Shown: positions 1-9,207, numbered from the stretch's first letter. The stretch is 64,000 bases of DNA from Pontibacter deserti (GCF_023630255.1 NZ_JALPRS010000001.1:682001-746000); one strand, 5' to 3'. Numbers and translations: made by a program. The notes: a model not told the origin generated them from the letters alone.

Positions 1-10
1 GGAAAGCTAT

Positions 11-41
11 CTATAAAAAAGAACCCTGTATTGCTACAGGG
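11..41 (-). terminator. Intrinsic terminator of the low-complexity protein gene
   Basis: A perfect 7-bp stem (CCCTGTA at 24-30, TACAGGG at 35-41) with a 4-nt loop is followed, reading the minus strand, by a T-rich run (11-23). It lies just past the stop of the minus-strand gene that ends at 68, so it should end that transcript. Confidence 0.75.
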
Positions 42-67
42 CCTGTAATTTAAAGTATAAAATAGTT

Positions 68-886
68 TTACCTGTCGTAGTTGCGTTCATCGCGGTCTCG
101 GGCATAGCTGTTGTAGTCTGTGTCGCCGTAACCGCCACGGTAATAACCGCTCATGCCATAAGGTTCATCGTAACTGCTGCCACCAAAGCGTGTGCCCATA
201 TACTGGCCCGCAGAACCATAATCACCTCGGGTTGCACCGTATTCGTTGCTGCGTGGTGTACGCTCGTAGCCACTGCCCATGTATTTGCCTCTGTCGCCGC
301 CAAAGCTTCGCGTGTTATAGTCACCACGCTCATAGCCAGGTCGGCTGTGGTCTGGGTCCTGGCGTCTTCTGGATGTATAATTGTCATGCTGGCTACGGCT
401 GCTGTCTTCGTAGCGGTAATTGTCAGAGTTCTGACCATGGCTGTCGTAGTCGCTCTGGTAACCGTAACGGCGGCCTTGTGATGCAGACTGTCCTCTGCCC
501 CGGTCGCTGTATCGGCTTTCGCCCATGCCACTCTCAAACTCCGATCCCATATCTGAACTACGGTGATGAGAAAAACCGCCACGTTCGCTGCCAAAGCCCT
601 GTGCGCCTCCATAACTACCCATGTTGCCATAGTTGCGGGCAGTGTCGTACGTCGTCAGGCCACGGTTTGCTACATGCTGCGGATCCCAATCCTGAGGGCT
701 GCGGCGCTGGCTGCTTCTGTAGAATTCATTACTATAGCTGGTTCTGTCTCTGTCTCTGTCTGACGATCGGTAGTCGCTTGAGCGGGAGCTACTCATGTCC
801 TGATCCGGGTGGCGGTAGCGCTCTGAGCGGTGTGTCTGGTAGCTGTCGCGGTCCCTGCCGTAACGGTCTCTTTCATTGTAATTCAT
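68..886 (-). CDS. Low-complexity R/Y/G/S/D-rich protein, predicted disordered
   Basis: This 272-residue protein has no recognisable fold. It is built almost entirely from Arg, Tyr, Ser, Gly and Asp, with runs such as RDRDR and scattered YG and SYGG units, and lacks a signal peptide or membrane helix. The composition resembles intrinsically disordered, RNA-binding or stress-associated proteins, but this is only an analogy. The same bias explains the long open frames on the opposite strand, which I regard as shadows. It begins at MNYNERDRYG and is a single-gene unit with its own terminator. The next gene upstream (1048-2091) is also on the minus strand, 161 bases away. I do not recognise a family. 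Confidence 0.7.
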   Translation of the reverse strand: MNYNERDRYGRDRDSYQTHRSERYRHPDQDMSSSRSSDYRSSDRDRDRTSYSNEFYRSSQRRSPQDWDPQHVANRGLTTYDTARNYGNMGSYGGAQGFGSERGGFSHHRSSDMGSEFESGMGESRYSDRGRGQSASQGRRYGYQSDYDSHGQNSDNYRYEDSSRSQHDNYTSRRRQDPDHSRPGYERGDYNTRSFGGDRGKYMGSGYERTPRSNEYGATRGDYGSAGQYMGTRFGGSSYDEPYGMSGYYRGGYGDTDYNSYARDRDERNYDR

Positions 887-1047
887 AGCTTTTGAGTTTG
901 TTGTTTAAAATGATTGCTAGTATCATAAACGAGCGCTAAATAGCTGAGTTGGTAATGGGCAGGTAAAAGTATAAGCAGGTTAAAAGAACAGATAAGTTCG
1001 TATCTACTACTTAATATACTATGCCAGCACCACACCTAGTAGCTTTA

Positions 1048-2091
1048 TCAGATCTGAAAATCATTTTCTTTGTTTGTCATCCATTTGTTATAAGCCATAC
1101 TTCCTAACAGCACACCACCTAATGTTAAAGCCGTAGTAAGCAGCTCTTTCTTGTGCATACTTAGCCAAAGCTGCGGCGAATTATAAGTGGCTTCTGCATC
1201 AAAAGTGCCGTGCGCGCCATGGTCGCCGGGTATTGGAGCCCACAGGTTATTAGGCCGGTTCGGGTCTTCAGGTATATCGGTCTGCTGCCCATCGAAGCCG
1301 GTTTTGGCTAATACCCAATCGCCGAACTCTGGTGCTAGTTTATCGCCCACTATAGCCTGCACGGTTGGGTAACCCACATATACCTCCCGGCGGTCGTTTT
1401 CTGCGGCGTAAACTATAGCTTTGGCTGCAACTTCGGGCTGAAAAATTTTACCCATAGGTTTAGGCTTGTTAGGCAGGCGGGTTTTCACAAACTTAAACTG
1501 TGTTGTGTTCATGGCTGGCAGCTGTACCATGGTAGCTCTCACTTTGCTTTTATCATGTATCAGCTCAGCTCTAAGCGAATCAAAGAAGCCCTGTATAGCA
1601 TGTTTGGAGCCACAGTAAGCAGATTGTAAAGGTATGCCCCGGTACGCCAGCGCCGAACCAACCAGCACAATAACTCCTTTATCGCGTGGCAACATGCGTT
1701 TTAAAGCGGAGAGTGTACCATAAACCTGGCCTAAGTAAGTAACTTCAGTTACCCGTTTGTATTCATCTGGCTGCATTAGCTTTACCGGGCTGAAAACGCT
1801 GTTCATGGCATTGTTTACCCAAACCGTAATTGGTCCCAGTTGCTTTTCTGTTTCTTCGGCGGCATGTTCTACTGCATTGGCATCTGCTACATCTGTTATA
1901 AAGTATACAGCGCGTTTGCCCATGGCCTCTATCTCTGCTTTTGCAGCCTTTAACCCGTCTTCTCCGCGGGCAAGCAACGACACATCGTAACCATTCTCGG
2001 CAAATTGCCTGGCAATTGACCGGCCCAGGCCTGCCGATGCACCTGTTACAACAACCACTCCTTTGCTCTGGCCCTCGTTTTCTGTTTTCAT
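1048..2091 (-). CDS. SDR family oxidoreductase with C-terminal membrane anchor
   Basis: A classical short-chain dehydrogenase/reductase of 347 residues. The Rossmann cofactor motif TGASAGLG is at residues 16-23, an NNA-type motif (WVNNAM) near 91-96, the catalytic Ser near 146 and the YxxxK pair at Tyr159/Lys163. Family members reduce or oxidise carbonyl/alcohol substrates with NAD(P)H; the substrate here is unknown. It is longer than the usual 250-280 residues: the extra C-terminus carries a hydrophobic stretch at about 318-335 that could anchor it to the membrane. The gene starts 3 bases after the stop of the 212-residue gene at 2095-2733, so the two are probably one operon. Confidence 0.88.
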   Translation of the reverse strand: MKTENEGQSKGVVVVTGASAGLGRSIARQFAENGYDVSLLARGEDGLKAAKAEIEAMGKRAVYFITDVADANAVEHAAEETEKQLGPITVWVNNAMNSVFSPVKLMQPDEYKRVTEVTYLGQVYGTLSALKRMLPRDKGVIVLVGSALAYRGIPLQSAYCGSKHAIQGFFDSLRAELIHDKSKVRATMVQLPAMNTTQFKFVKTRLPNKPKPMGKIFQPEVAAKAIVYAAENDRREVYVGYPTVQAIVGDKLAPEFGDWVLAKTGFDGQQTDIPEDPNRPNNLWAPIPGDHGAHGTFDAEATYNSPQLWLSMHKKELLTTALTLGGVLLGSMAYNKWMTNKENDFQI

Positions 2092-2094
2092 AGT

Positions 2095-2733
2095 TTATTT
2101 GTTGGTAGGTTCAGCTTCTTCTAAGTTTACTAGATATGCGGTTAGTTTATCCCACTGTAGTTTCTGTACACCAGCCCAGCCGCCTTCCGCAATCAGGGTA
2201 TTAGCCAAGGCACGATCACCGGCTTCTTCGCCCTGGTTATTGATAGCTTCGTTGCGACCGATCTCATACCCGATAAGAGTATTTCCATTTCGCTCTACCC
2301 GAAACGTACTGCTGGCCTCCTTCGCAAAGAAGTGTTTTATCTCTTTCTTCTCATCGGGGGCGGGCTGTGGTTTGGTGCTGGGGTGTACTACAAACTCTGC
2401 CATGTTCTCATCCTGACGAAGCTCCGTTACATGTACCCAGTTTTCAGGGGTGGGGCCGGGCAGATCTATCCGGATATAGTAGCCGGGCTTGTCTAAGGTC
2501 TTGATCGCTTTGTTTCCGTCTTCATCGAAAAGTTCAAAAGTTGAGTTGATGCCGGGCAGGGCAGACCAACGGTTTACATCAAATAATTTATGCCGCGACA
2601 GTTCAAAAGCTTCCTTCGCTGCTGCCTCGTCAGGATAGGTATTTTGGTTGGTGTACTGTTTGTCTTTAGAAGCCTCACCCTTTAACACGTCAGCTTCCTG
2701 TTTTACTTTATTGATTAGGTTCTTCAGTCCCAT
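2095..2733 (-). CDS. Conserved hypothetical protein, first gene of a two-gene operon with an SDR
   Basis: A soluble protein of 212 residues beginning MGLKNLINKVKQEADVL, with a short amphipathic, lysine-rich N-terminus that could be helical. The rest is a mixed-composition domain (for example FELSRHKLFDVNRW and GYYIRIDLPGP) that I cannot assign to a family. No signal peptide or transmembrane segment is visible. Its stop is 3 bases before the start of the short-chain dehydrogenase at 1048-2091, so co-transcription and a shared role are likely, but the role is unknown. Confidence 0.75.
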   Translation of the reverse strand: MGLKNLINKVKQEADVLKGEASKDKQYTNQNTYPDEAAAKEAFELSRHKLFDVNRWSALPGINSTFELFDEDGNKAIKTLDKPGYYIRIDLPGPTPENWVHVTELRQDENMAEFVVHPSTKPQPAPDEKKEIKHFFAKEASSTFRVERNGNTLIGYEIGRNEAINNQGEEAGDRALANTLIAEGGWAGVQKLQWDKLTAYLVNLEEAEPTNK

Positions 2734-3189
2734 AGTTATCTTATTAAGTTGTTTTCCTGAGTAAGGACTTTAGAGGTACGCGGGCAATGGATAAGTTGTT
2801 AAACGGCAACGCCAGTTTATAGCACAAGAATAATAGTTAAAGTCAACTTTTATGTTCATGACAAGATGTCTTGATGATATATTTAATTGCTTGGTAATCA
2901 AATTAAATAGGTGATTGGTAGTGAAGTTATACTATAATTGTGTGTTAAAGGAGCAGTACATTTTGATAGAATAATGTGGACATGTGCTCATTAAACTGTA
3001 GCCAAGATTTGTACTGCAGAAGGCTGATGCTATATAAGGATGTATAGTTTATACTTGTAAAGAGTACTTGTGATGAGGTGTATGTGTTAAAGTATATATA
3101 TAGTCGAAGGTTAACAGGTGACTGATTAATAGTTGTTTAAACTATAGGTATAGCTTTTCGTTTTACAAGTATGGCAGGCTGATTTTATT
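2734..3189. other. Gene-free AT-rich intergenic region
   Basis: 456 bases between a minus-strand operon and a plus-strand small gene, so both promoters must lie here. I see no convincing open frame, hairpin or RNA gene. The segment is AT-rich and contains several members of the dispersed TATAC/GTATA sequence family (for example around 2925 and 3050). Confidence 0.6.
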
Positions 3190-3429
3190 ATGGAAACACC
3201 GATGTACATGGAAGACTTTTTTGCAGGCATTGGTCTGATCGGGATCGTGCTAGGAATAGCAGTGTTTATACTTTATGTCTGGAGTGTGGTGTGGGCTTAT
3301 AAGGATGCAAACCGACGTGGCAAACCAGGCTGGCTAGTGGCTATAATGGTAGCGCTGCTCTCGTGGCCTATAGGGTTAATTGTATGGTTGTTGTTCAGGC
3401 CAGCACAGGGCAGGCCACTCCCTGAATAA
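3190..3429 (+). CDS. Small two-helix membrane protein, PLDc_N-like
   Basis: A 79-residue integral membrane protein. Two hydrophobic helices (about residues 12-35 and 47-68) are separated by a short polar loop YKDANRRGKPGW. This layout, with a tryptophan-rich first helix and a K/R-D-NRRG loop, resembles the phospholipase D N-terminal (PLDc_N) small-protein family, whose stand-alone members have no known function. It would sit in the cytoplasmic membrane. It is convergent with the ebo operon, and a hairpin lies directly downstream. Confidence 0.7.
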   Translation: METPMYMEDFFAGIGLIGIVLGIAVFILYVWSVVWAYKDANRRGKPGWLVAIMVALLSWPIGLIVWLLFRPAQGRPLPE

Positions 3430-3456
3430 AAAAGAGTAACCGGTGTGGTTGCTCTT
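3425..3456 (-). terminator. Terminator of the ebo operon
   Basis: Arms at 3432-3441 and 3447-3456 pair over 10 bp with one G-T wobble. Reading the minus strand, the stem is followed by a run of six T. It sits 5 bases past the eboF stop, between convergent genes, and could work weakly in the other direction too. Confidence 0.8.
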
Positions 3457-3460
3457 ATGC

Positions 3461-4852
3461 TTAGTTAAGTACAAATTGCTCTGCCTGCAAATGTTGTAGT
3501 ATCACATCAAAAACATCGGTTGCCTGCAGCTCCTTTTCTGCTACCAGTTCCTTCTGTTTAGTTATAAGTATAGGCCATTCTCCTTTGTCTTCAGGTACCC
3601 TGCCATGTGATCCTTTTACCAATGTCGCGTCCAGTGGTATCACATCCATCACCGTCCTAAAGCCGAGCTTCTTCTTCAGCAACTTTGTGCCGAGCAGTGC
3701 CTTTGGGAATTTTATAGTTGGATTAATGAACATCTCGACCGGGTCGAAGCCTGGCTTTTTATGGATGTCTACCATGCGGGCATAATCGGGAGCTTTGGCA
3801 TCATCCAGCCAGAAGTAGTAGGTAAACCAGGCACCTTTTTCGGCAATAGCTACCAGGTCTCCGCAGCGGTCGTGGGCCAGGTTATACTTGTTTCGTTCAT
3901 TGCCTTCCAGCACTTCCTGCACGCCTGGCACTCCAGAGATCAGCTTCTTCACGGCTGCCAGATCCTCGGGGTTGTTCACGTAAATATGAGCCACCTGGTG
4001 GTCGGCCACAGCAAAGGCTTTGCTTACACCTGCATCTAAAAGCTCGGTACCACGCTCATCACGCACGGCTATGTAGCCCTTCTGGCGAAGCACACGGTTC
4101 AGGTGCACCGGCTGGCTCACATCTGAAATGCCGTATTCTGAAAGAATAATCACTTGGGCGCCTTTTGCTTCATAAAACTTAATGAGGTCTTCACAGACTG
4201 CATCAATCTCCTGAAGGTCTTTGGCAATGCGCGGGTCACTCGGGCCGAAGCGCTGCAGGTTGTAGTCCAGGTGGGGCAGGTAAATGAGTGTGAGCGTAGG
4301 GTTATACAGGTCATCCGTTATCTTAGATGCTTCTGCAATCCATTGGCTGGACTTGATAGACGTCATCGGTCCCCAGTAATTAAATAGCGGGAAAGTACCT
4401 AGTTTAGCTTGTAAGGTATCTCTCAGGTCTGCAGGTTGGGTGTAGCAGTCGGGTAGCTTACGTCCATCTGCCAGGTACTGCGGGCGCGGTGTAAGCGCGT
4501 AATCGGCACTGGAGTACATGTTATACCACCAGCACATGTTAGCAACAGTAAAGGTCGGATCCATGGCCTTAGCCACTTCCCAGATTTTAGGAGCCTGTAT
4601 CAGTTTATTTGACTGGCGCCAGAACTTAATTTCGCATTCATCCTTAAAATACCAGCCATTGCCAACTATGCCATGCTCTTCCGGCCATTTACCCGTCAGG
4701 TAGGTAGCTTGTGCCGAACAGGTAACGGCAGGCATGACAGGCTGTATGGTTGCGTTACGGGCATTGGCAGCCCAGTTGCTCAGGAAGGGGGTGTGCTCTC
4801 CTATAAGCGAGCCGGTAAGGCCTACCACGTTCAGTACGACGGTTTTATGCAT
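3461..4852 (-). CDS. eboF: EboF-like alkaline phosphatase / nucleotide pyrophosphatase-phosphodiesterase family protein
   Basis: A 463-residue member of the type I phosphodiesterase/nucleotide pyrophosphatase superfamily. The presumed nucleophile region PAVTCSAQATYLTG is at residues 41-54, with Thr44 at the catalytic position, followed by a WPEEHG motif at 56-61. Further ligand regions are PHLDYN and the C-terminal GSHGRVPED. The usual DHG metal motif reads SEYG here, an unusual substitution that may change metal use. It is the last gene of the ebo operon and overlaps eboE by 8 bases. In ebo clusters this product is thought to act on a phosphorylated or activated intermediate; the true substrate is unknown. 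No signal peptide is evident. Confidence 0.85.
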   Translation of the reverse strand: MHKTVVLNVVGLTGSLIGEHTPFLSNWAANARNATIQPVMPAVTCSAQATYLTGKWPEEHGIVGNGWYFKDECEIKFWRQSNKLIQAPKIWEVAKAMDPTFTVANMCWWYNMYSSADYALTPRPQYLADGRKLPDCYTQPADLRDTLQAKLGTFPLFNYWGPMTSIKSSQWIAEASKITDDLYNPTLTLIYLPHLDYNLQRFGPSDPRIAKDLQEIDAVCEDLIKFYEAKGAQVIILSEYGISDVSQPVHLNRVLRQKGYIAVRDERGTELLDAGVSKAFAVADHQVAHIYVNNPEDLAAVKKLISGVPGVQEVLEGNERNKYNLAHDRCGDLVAIAEKGAWFTYYFWLDDAKAPDYARMVDIHKKPGFDPVEMFINPTIKFPKALLGTKLLKKKLGFRTVMDVIPLDATLVKGSHGRVPEDKGEWPILITKQKELVAEKELQATDVFDVILQHLQAEQFVLN

Positions 4853-6074
4853 TTTCTTTTACTTGAATATGTTGCATTACCCATTCCAGTTCCCGGGCAA
4901 TAGAAGAAGCAAGGTCAGTTTTAAGGCCTTCAGGAAGTACTTCCCAGGTATAGGTTTCAACTTCCAGGTGGTTAGTTAAATCATGATCCTGTACATAGTT
5001 CAACACCGTTTCTACATCCTCTTGTGTGGATTGAAGGCCGATATATCCGTTTGTAAAGAGTGGTACATGATAATGGGTGCGCCATTCTGCTGCGGTTGGT
5101 TTCTGAATGTTTTGCAGCGCATAAGGCAGGTCGCTGTAGTAATTTAATTTGCCATTTATTTCACGCTCCACCACCTGGTGCAGGTAAGTCGATTCAGCAA
5201 AAGGTCTTAGTCTAGCTGCCAGTTCCTCTCTTTCAGCTTTACCGGATGGCAGTTCTGTCTTTAGGGCGGAGCTCAGCTGTATCTTGCCTATTTGTATACC
5301 GGCCGCATTAAGTTTAGCGAAAGCCTCTGCGGGAACTTCGTAAGCAAGCGCAAAGTGGCATACATCATAACAGATGCGGATATGATCCAGCAAGGCACTA
5401 ACAGCCGCATCCGGTAACATTCCTTTTGTGCAGGCCAAACGTTTACAGCCAATGTATAACAGCCATTTCTGGTAGAAGTGAATCACTTCCTGGGTATTCT
5501 CTAAAAGCCCGTCCGGTTCAGGTTCAATATCAATGTGTATCGTTCTGCCCTTTGTTTCTTTCAGAAATAAAAGCTCTTCGGTTACCATTGTTAAATGCAG
5601 CGCCGAGAGCTCAAATACTTCCTTAAAACGGTCTTTATTAAAGCCGAGCCAGGGCTTGTAGGAGAGTGGCGACGTAGAAATTCCACCTTCAATGCCTTCG
5701 GGCAACAGTTCTGCCAGTATATAGGCTAACCTTATAGTATAAGCCAGACGGTTTTGAGTAGTCCAGTCTGGTTTATGCACGGCATCTTTCACTTCTTTAT
5801 GATGAAAACCACCATACGGAAAGCCGTTCATAGTAAACACGTATAGGTCTTCGGTATCCAGCCAGTTTTTAAATTCCTGCAGGTTATTGCCGATCAACAG
5901 TTCCTGGCTTGCTAAATTAGATAGACGTAGCCCAACGCCAAAGGGAGCATCAGGAGAAAGTCGCTTCTTTAGATCTGGGAGATAATTTTTTAGGTTTATA
6001 AGAACTTCCGCCCAGCTTTCGCCGGGATGAATGTTTGTACAGTAGGTAAGGTGGGTGCCGTTTGGTAAGTTCAT
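4845..6074 (-). CDS. eboE: Metabolite traffic protein EboE (xylose-isomerase-like TIM barrel)
   Basis: A 409-residue protein starting MNLPNGTHLTYCTNIHPGESW, the typical N-terminus of EboE. The fold is a predicted TIM barrel related to sugar isomerases and epimerases: acidic and His-containing strand ends such as HIDIEPEPDG and CYDVCHFA would form a metal site. Family knowledge: EboE occurs only within ebo clusters; in cyanobacteria the cluster is needed to move a scytonemin precursor across the inner membrane. The gene lies 10 bases after eboD and overlaps eboF. The chemical step it performs here is unknown. Confidence 0.9.
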   Translation of the reverse strand: MNLPNGTHLTYCTNIHPGESWAEVLINLKNYLPDLKKRLSPDAPFGVGLRLSNLASQELLIGNNLQEFKNWLDTEDLYVFTMNGFPYGGFHHKEVKDAVHKPDWTTQNRLAYTIRLAYILAELLPEGIEGGISTSPLSYKPWLGFNKDRFKEVFELSALHLTMVTEELLFLKETKGRTIHIDIEPEPDGLLENTQEVIHFYQKWLLYIGCKRLACTKGMLPDAAVSALLDHIRICYDVCHFALAYEVPAEAFAKLNAAGIQIGKIQLSSALKTELPSGKAEREELAARLRPFAESTYLHQVVEREINGKLNYYSDLPYALQNIQKPTAAEWRTHYHVPLFTNGYIGLQSTQEDVETVLNYVQDHDLTNHLEVETYTWEVLPEGLKTDLASSIARELEWVMQHIQVKENA

Positions 6075-6084
6075 GGCTGAGGTA

Positions 6085-7308
6085 TTAAAAGGATACTACA
6101 TATTGGGTTTCTGATGGAGGAGTTATTGTACTTGCTGAAAATCTTTGCTGCATAAGTTTAAGCTCTTTGACAGTTGCTGTTACCAAGCCTTCATCTATAT
6201 GATGCACTTCAACGCCATGGCCTATACCTTCTAGTAGCATAATTGTCAGCTGTCCGCCCAGGTGCTCACGGAACTCTGTAAGACCTTTTAGTATACTTAG
6301 CTGTTTGTTTTCTTCAGTAGCCAGGTGTTCATCGTAAACAGCTAACCCAATACTATGTAAAAGTTCAACTATATCATCGCAGGCATCAGCAGAAAGCATG
6401 CCTTTGAGTTTCGCATAAACTACATCCAGGGCTATACCTATGGCCACTGCCTCACCATGGCGCAGATTAAATTCTGAAAGCTGTTCTAACTTATGAGCTG
6501 CCCAGTGGCCAAAATCAAGCGGCCGGGATGAGCCAAACTCAAAAGGGTCGCCGCCGCCAATATGCTCCACGTGCATTTCGGCACACCGGTGGATCAGTCG
6601 GCTCATAGCTGCCATATCTCGTTGTTTCAGCAGCTCAGCATCTGCTTTTATACTTTGGTAGAAGGCAGTATCTTTGATCAGAGCCACTTTTACAGCTTCC
6701 GAAATGCCAGCTCGCCAATCACGGTCTTCTAAGGTAAGTAGAAAATTACTGTCATTGATGACGGCAACAGGCGGAGCAAACGTTCCCAAGAAATTCTTTT
6801 TTCCGAAGGCGTTCATGCTGTTTTTTACCCCTACACCAGAATCGTTTTGAGAGAGTACTGTAGTTGGGATGCGGATATGGCGGATGCCACGGTGTGCAAT
6901 AGCAGCTGCAAAACCAGCCAGGTCCAGCACTGCGCCGCCGCCGATAGCTACCAGGTAAGAATGACGACAAATGCCATGTTGGTTTATACTTTCCAGTACC
7001 TGCTGTAATACTTCAGGGTTATTCTTGCACTCTTCCCCGCCAGGTATAAGCAAAGGTTCAGCAACAAGCTTAAGCGCATCGGCGTGTGCAGATGTATAGT
7101 TCTGAATAGCTTGCGTTAAGTATGGATGTGCTTCCGCTACGCCATTATCAATCACGAAAAACAGCTTGGCAGGAGTTGTATTACCTTTCTGCACTGTACT
7201 GCGCAGGAGGAGGTTGTCTGTTTGAAACAGGTTTTGAGTAAAATATATGCCATACTCAAATTGTACAGCAAAAGATTGTTGAATTGGCTTCATAAACCTA
7301 AATGGCAT
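6085..7308 (-). CDS. eboD: EboD, 3-dehydroquinate-synthase-like sugar phosphate cyclase
   Basis: 407 residues with the nucleotide-binding GGGAVLDLAGF motif, the following HRGIRHIRIPTTVLSQNDSG block and metal-ligand candidates in ISEAVKVALI, FGHWAAHKLE and HGEAVAIG. These are hallmarks of the dehydroquinate synthase/sugar phosphate cyclase superfamily (NAD and a divalent metal, cyclising a sugar phosphate). Its place between EboC and EboE genes marks it as EboD rather than the shikimate-pathway AroB. It starts 11 bases after eboC. The cyclitol it makes is unknown, and assignment within the superfamily needs phylogeny. Confidence 0.88.
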   Translation of the reverse strand: MPFRFMKPIQQSFAVQFEYGIYFTQNLFQTDNLLLRSTVQKGNTTPAKLFFVIDNGVAEAHPYLTQAIQNYTSAHADALKLVAEPLLIPGGEECKNNPEVLQQVLESINQHGICRHSYLVAIGGGAVLDLAGFAAAIAHRGIRHIRIPTTVLSQNDSGVGVKNSMNAFGKKNFLGTFAPPVAVINDSNFLLTLEDRDWRAGISEAVKVALIKDTAFYQSIKADAELLKQRDMAAMSRLIHRCAEMHVEHIGGGDPFEFGSSRPLDFGHWAAHKLEQLSEFNLRHGEAVAIGIALDVVYAKLKGMLSADACDDIVELLHSIGLAVYDEHLATEENKQLSILKGLTEFREHLGGQLTIMLLEGIGHGVEVHHIDEGLVTATVKELKLMQQRFSASTITPPSETQYVVSF

Positions 7309-7319
7309 AAAAGGTAAGA

Positions 7320-8228
7320 TCAGGTTACAGCGAAACGCTTCGCCATAAACTTCGAGACGGGTAACAGTAGCAACACTGCCAGCCCATACTGCCAGCCGGC
7401 AAAACCAGCGGCTATACTGGCATTCATCACGATCAGGGCCAGGATACCTGCCTTAACGGCGTGCATAATAAACTGTGGCTCCGGAGACGGCATGGCCTTG
7501 AACAATGGCGGGAAAACCAGGTAAGCAAACAGGCCCAGGAATGGCAAACTATAGATCAGCGAAAACTGAGGGAGCAGTGCTAAGCCAACTATTCCGGCAA
7601 ATACTACTAAGTATAAAGCAACAGCGCCTTTCAATGCTTTGGTGTTACCACCATGTACTTCTCCACGACTGATCATGGTGATAGCCGAAATGTAAACAAT
7701 AGGGATAAATGCAATGAACCATAGTTGCTCCAGTGCAGCAGGTATGGCGCTTACCCCTAACAGCAGGTTGCCCCCACGGCAACTACCCATATTTATAGGG
7801 CCAAGTATAGAATGATGTTTACCTTTCCAGTCGTAGAGCAAGGCTAAGCAGGCTACTGTAGCAGCAATTAAAGCACTAACCACCGATACCTGTAGAGCTG
7901 CAACTATACCTATAGTTAAAAGGGATGAACCAAATATAGCTGCGCCAGTAATGGTTGCTTTTCCGCTTGGTATTGGCCGTTCAGGTCTTTCGATTCTGTC
8001 TAATTCTGCATCAAACACATCGTTAAACACTACGCCGCCACCATACAAACCTATAGTTGAAAGTATAAGCCAAGCCAGCGGTTGCAGGTGTGTAAAATAA
8101 CTTCCAACCGACTGTGTACTAATGGCCAGCAAAGCGCCGGATGCTGCAAAGCCAAGCAGAATATCAGCTATGGCCGTTACAATGTTAGCTGGCCTCATCA
8201 GGCGTATATATGCTCCGAAGGAGTTCAT
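7320..8228 (-). CDS. eboC: EboC, UbiA-like membrane prenyltransferase
   Basis: A polytopic membrane protein of 302 residues with about eight or nine hydrophobic helices. The first polyprenyl-diphosphate-binding motif NDxxDxxxD is at residues 69-77 (NDVFDAELD). The second aspartate motif of UbiA enzymes is replaced by YDWKGKHHS, a variant seen by eye and possibly family-specific. UbiA enzymes attach prenyl chains to aromatic or other acceptors in the membrane. Its start is the base after the eboB stop, indicating translational coupling. Together with EboD it suggests assembly of a prenylated cyclitol-type molecule, which is an inference. Confidence 0.9.
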   Translation of the reverse strand: MNSFGAYIRLMRPANIVTAIADILLGFAASGALLAISTQSVGSYFTHLQPLAWLILSTIGLYGGGVVFNDVFDAELDRIERPERPIPSGKATITGAAIFGSSLLTIGIVAALQVSVVSALIAATVACLALLYDWKGKHHSILGPINMGSCRGGNLLLGVSAIPAALEQLWFIAFIPIVYISAITMISRGEVHGGNTKALKGAVALYLVVFAGIVGLALLPQFSLIYSLPFLGLFAYLVFPPLFKAMPSPEPQFIMHAVKAGILALIVMNASIAAGFAGWQYGLAVLLLLPVSKFMAKRFAVT

Positions 8229-9170
8229 CTATTTTACGATGTTAGATTCAAAGGCTGGGTTCATCCTGATCTCGCCCACCATTGGTGTCTGACCACCACG
8301 TAAAATGGAGTTGTCTGAAAATTTCTCCCGTTGATCTATAGTTGTATTTTCCAGCCAGTCACTTTCTTTCATTTGACCGCTCTGGCCAAAAGAGTCCAAT
8401 GCATTCTGGTAACAAACTTTATGAATATCGTCGAGGCTGATGCCGCGCTCTAGCATCAAGGACGCAGTTTTGGGTACAGCCAATGGATCGCTGATTCCCC
8501 AGTCAGCAGCACTATTCACAATGATACGCTCTGCTCCGTACTGTTTCACGATCTCCACCATGCGCTCATTACCCATTTTTGTATTAGGATAAATGGTAAA
8601 AGCAGCCCAGAAACCACGATCCAGCACATCGCGCACGGTCTCTTCGTTATTGTGGTCGACTATTACCATACCTGGGTCTAATTTATGCTCCAGAGCTACA
8701 TCCATGCTTCTTATCGTTCCTGCCTTCTTATCGCGGTGTGGGGTGTGGATTTGTACCGGTAGATTAGCTTCTTTAGCTAGATCTAACTGTAGCCTGTAGT
8801 ACTTGTCTTCTGCTGCAGTCTGGTCATCATAACCAATTTCACCTACACCAACCACGCCTTCTTTACAGATAAACATTGGCAGCAGGTCCATTACCTCTTC
8901 GGCCAGCGCCTCGTTATTCGCTTCCTTAGAGTTAAGACCAATGGTGCAATAATGCTTAATCCCAAACTGACTCGCTCGAAAACGTTCCCAACCAATTAAA
9001 CTACTGTAGTAATCTTTAAAAGAGCCCAGTTCTGTACGGGGCTGTCCCAGCCAAAACGCAGGTTCTATGATGGCCACAATACCGGCTTTCTGCATGGCTG
9101 CATAATCGTCGGTGGTACGGGATGTCATGTGGATGTGCGGATCAATAAATTTCATGTTCAGCGTATTCAT
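8229..9170 (-). CDS. eboB: EboB, TatD-like metal-dependent hydrolase
   Basis: 313 residues with the amidohydrolase metal motif HIH at residues 12-14 (DPHIHMTSRT). Other conserved points are GEIGYD (third ligand Glu), QIHTPHRDK (ligand His) and VDHNNEET. These fit TatD-related amidohydrolases and, specifically, the EboB branch. A second Met at residue 6 (MKFIDPHIH) is an equally possible start; I kept the first because it is nearest the 37-base gap after eboA. It is the second gene of the ebo operon. The substrate is unknown. Confidence 0.88.
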   Translation of the reverse strand: MNTLNMKFIDPHIHMTSRTTDDYAAMQKAGIVAIIEPAFWLGQPRTELGSFKDYYSSLIGWERFRASQFGIKHYCTIGLNSKEANNEALAEEVMDLLPMFICKEGVVGVGEIGYDDQTAAEDKYYRLQLDLAKEANLPVQIHTPHRDKKAGTIRSMDVALEHKLDPGMVIVDHNNEETVRDVLDRGFWAAFTIYPNTKMGNERMVEIVKQYGAERIIVNSAADWGISDPLAVPKTASLMLERGISLDDIHKVCYQNALDSFGQSGQMKESDWLENTTIDQREKFSDNSILRGGQTPMVGEIRMNPAFESNIVK

Positions 9171-9207
9171 TAGCGTAAGGGGTTAGGTTCAGGTCTATAA
9201 GTTATAC

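Noticed and set aside
190..888. Long plus-strand open frame opposite the low-complexity protein
   Set aside because: Its product is a Cys/His/Gly-rich jumble with no fold; it arises from the biased codons of the minus-strand gene.
6085..7308. Shikimate-pathway AroB
   Set aside because: Position inside a full ebo operon and divergent surrounding motifs favour EboD.
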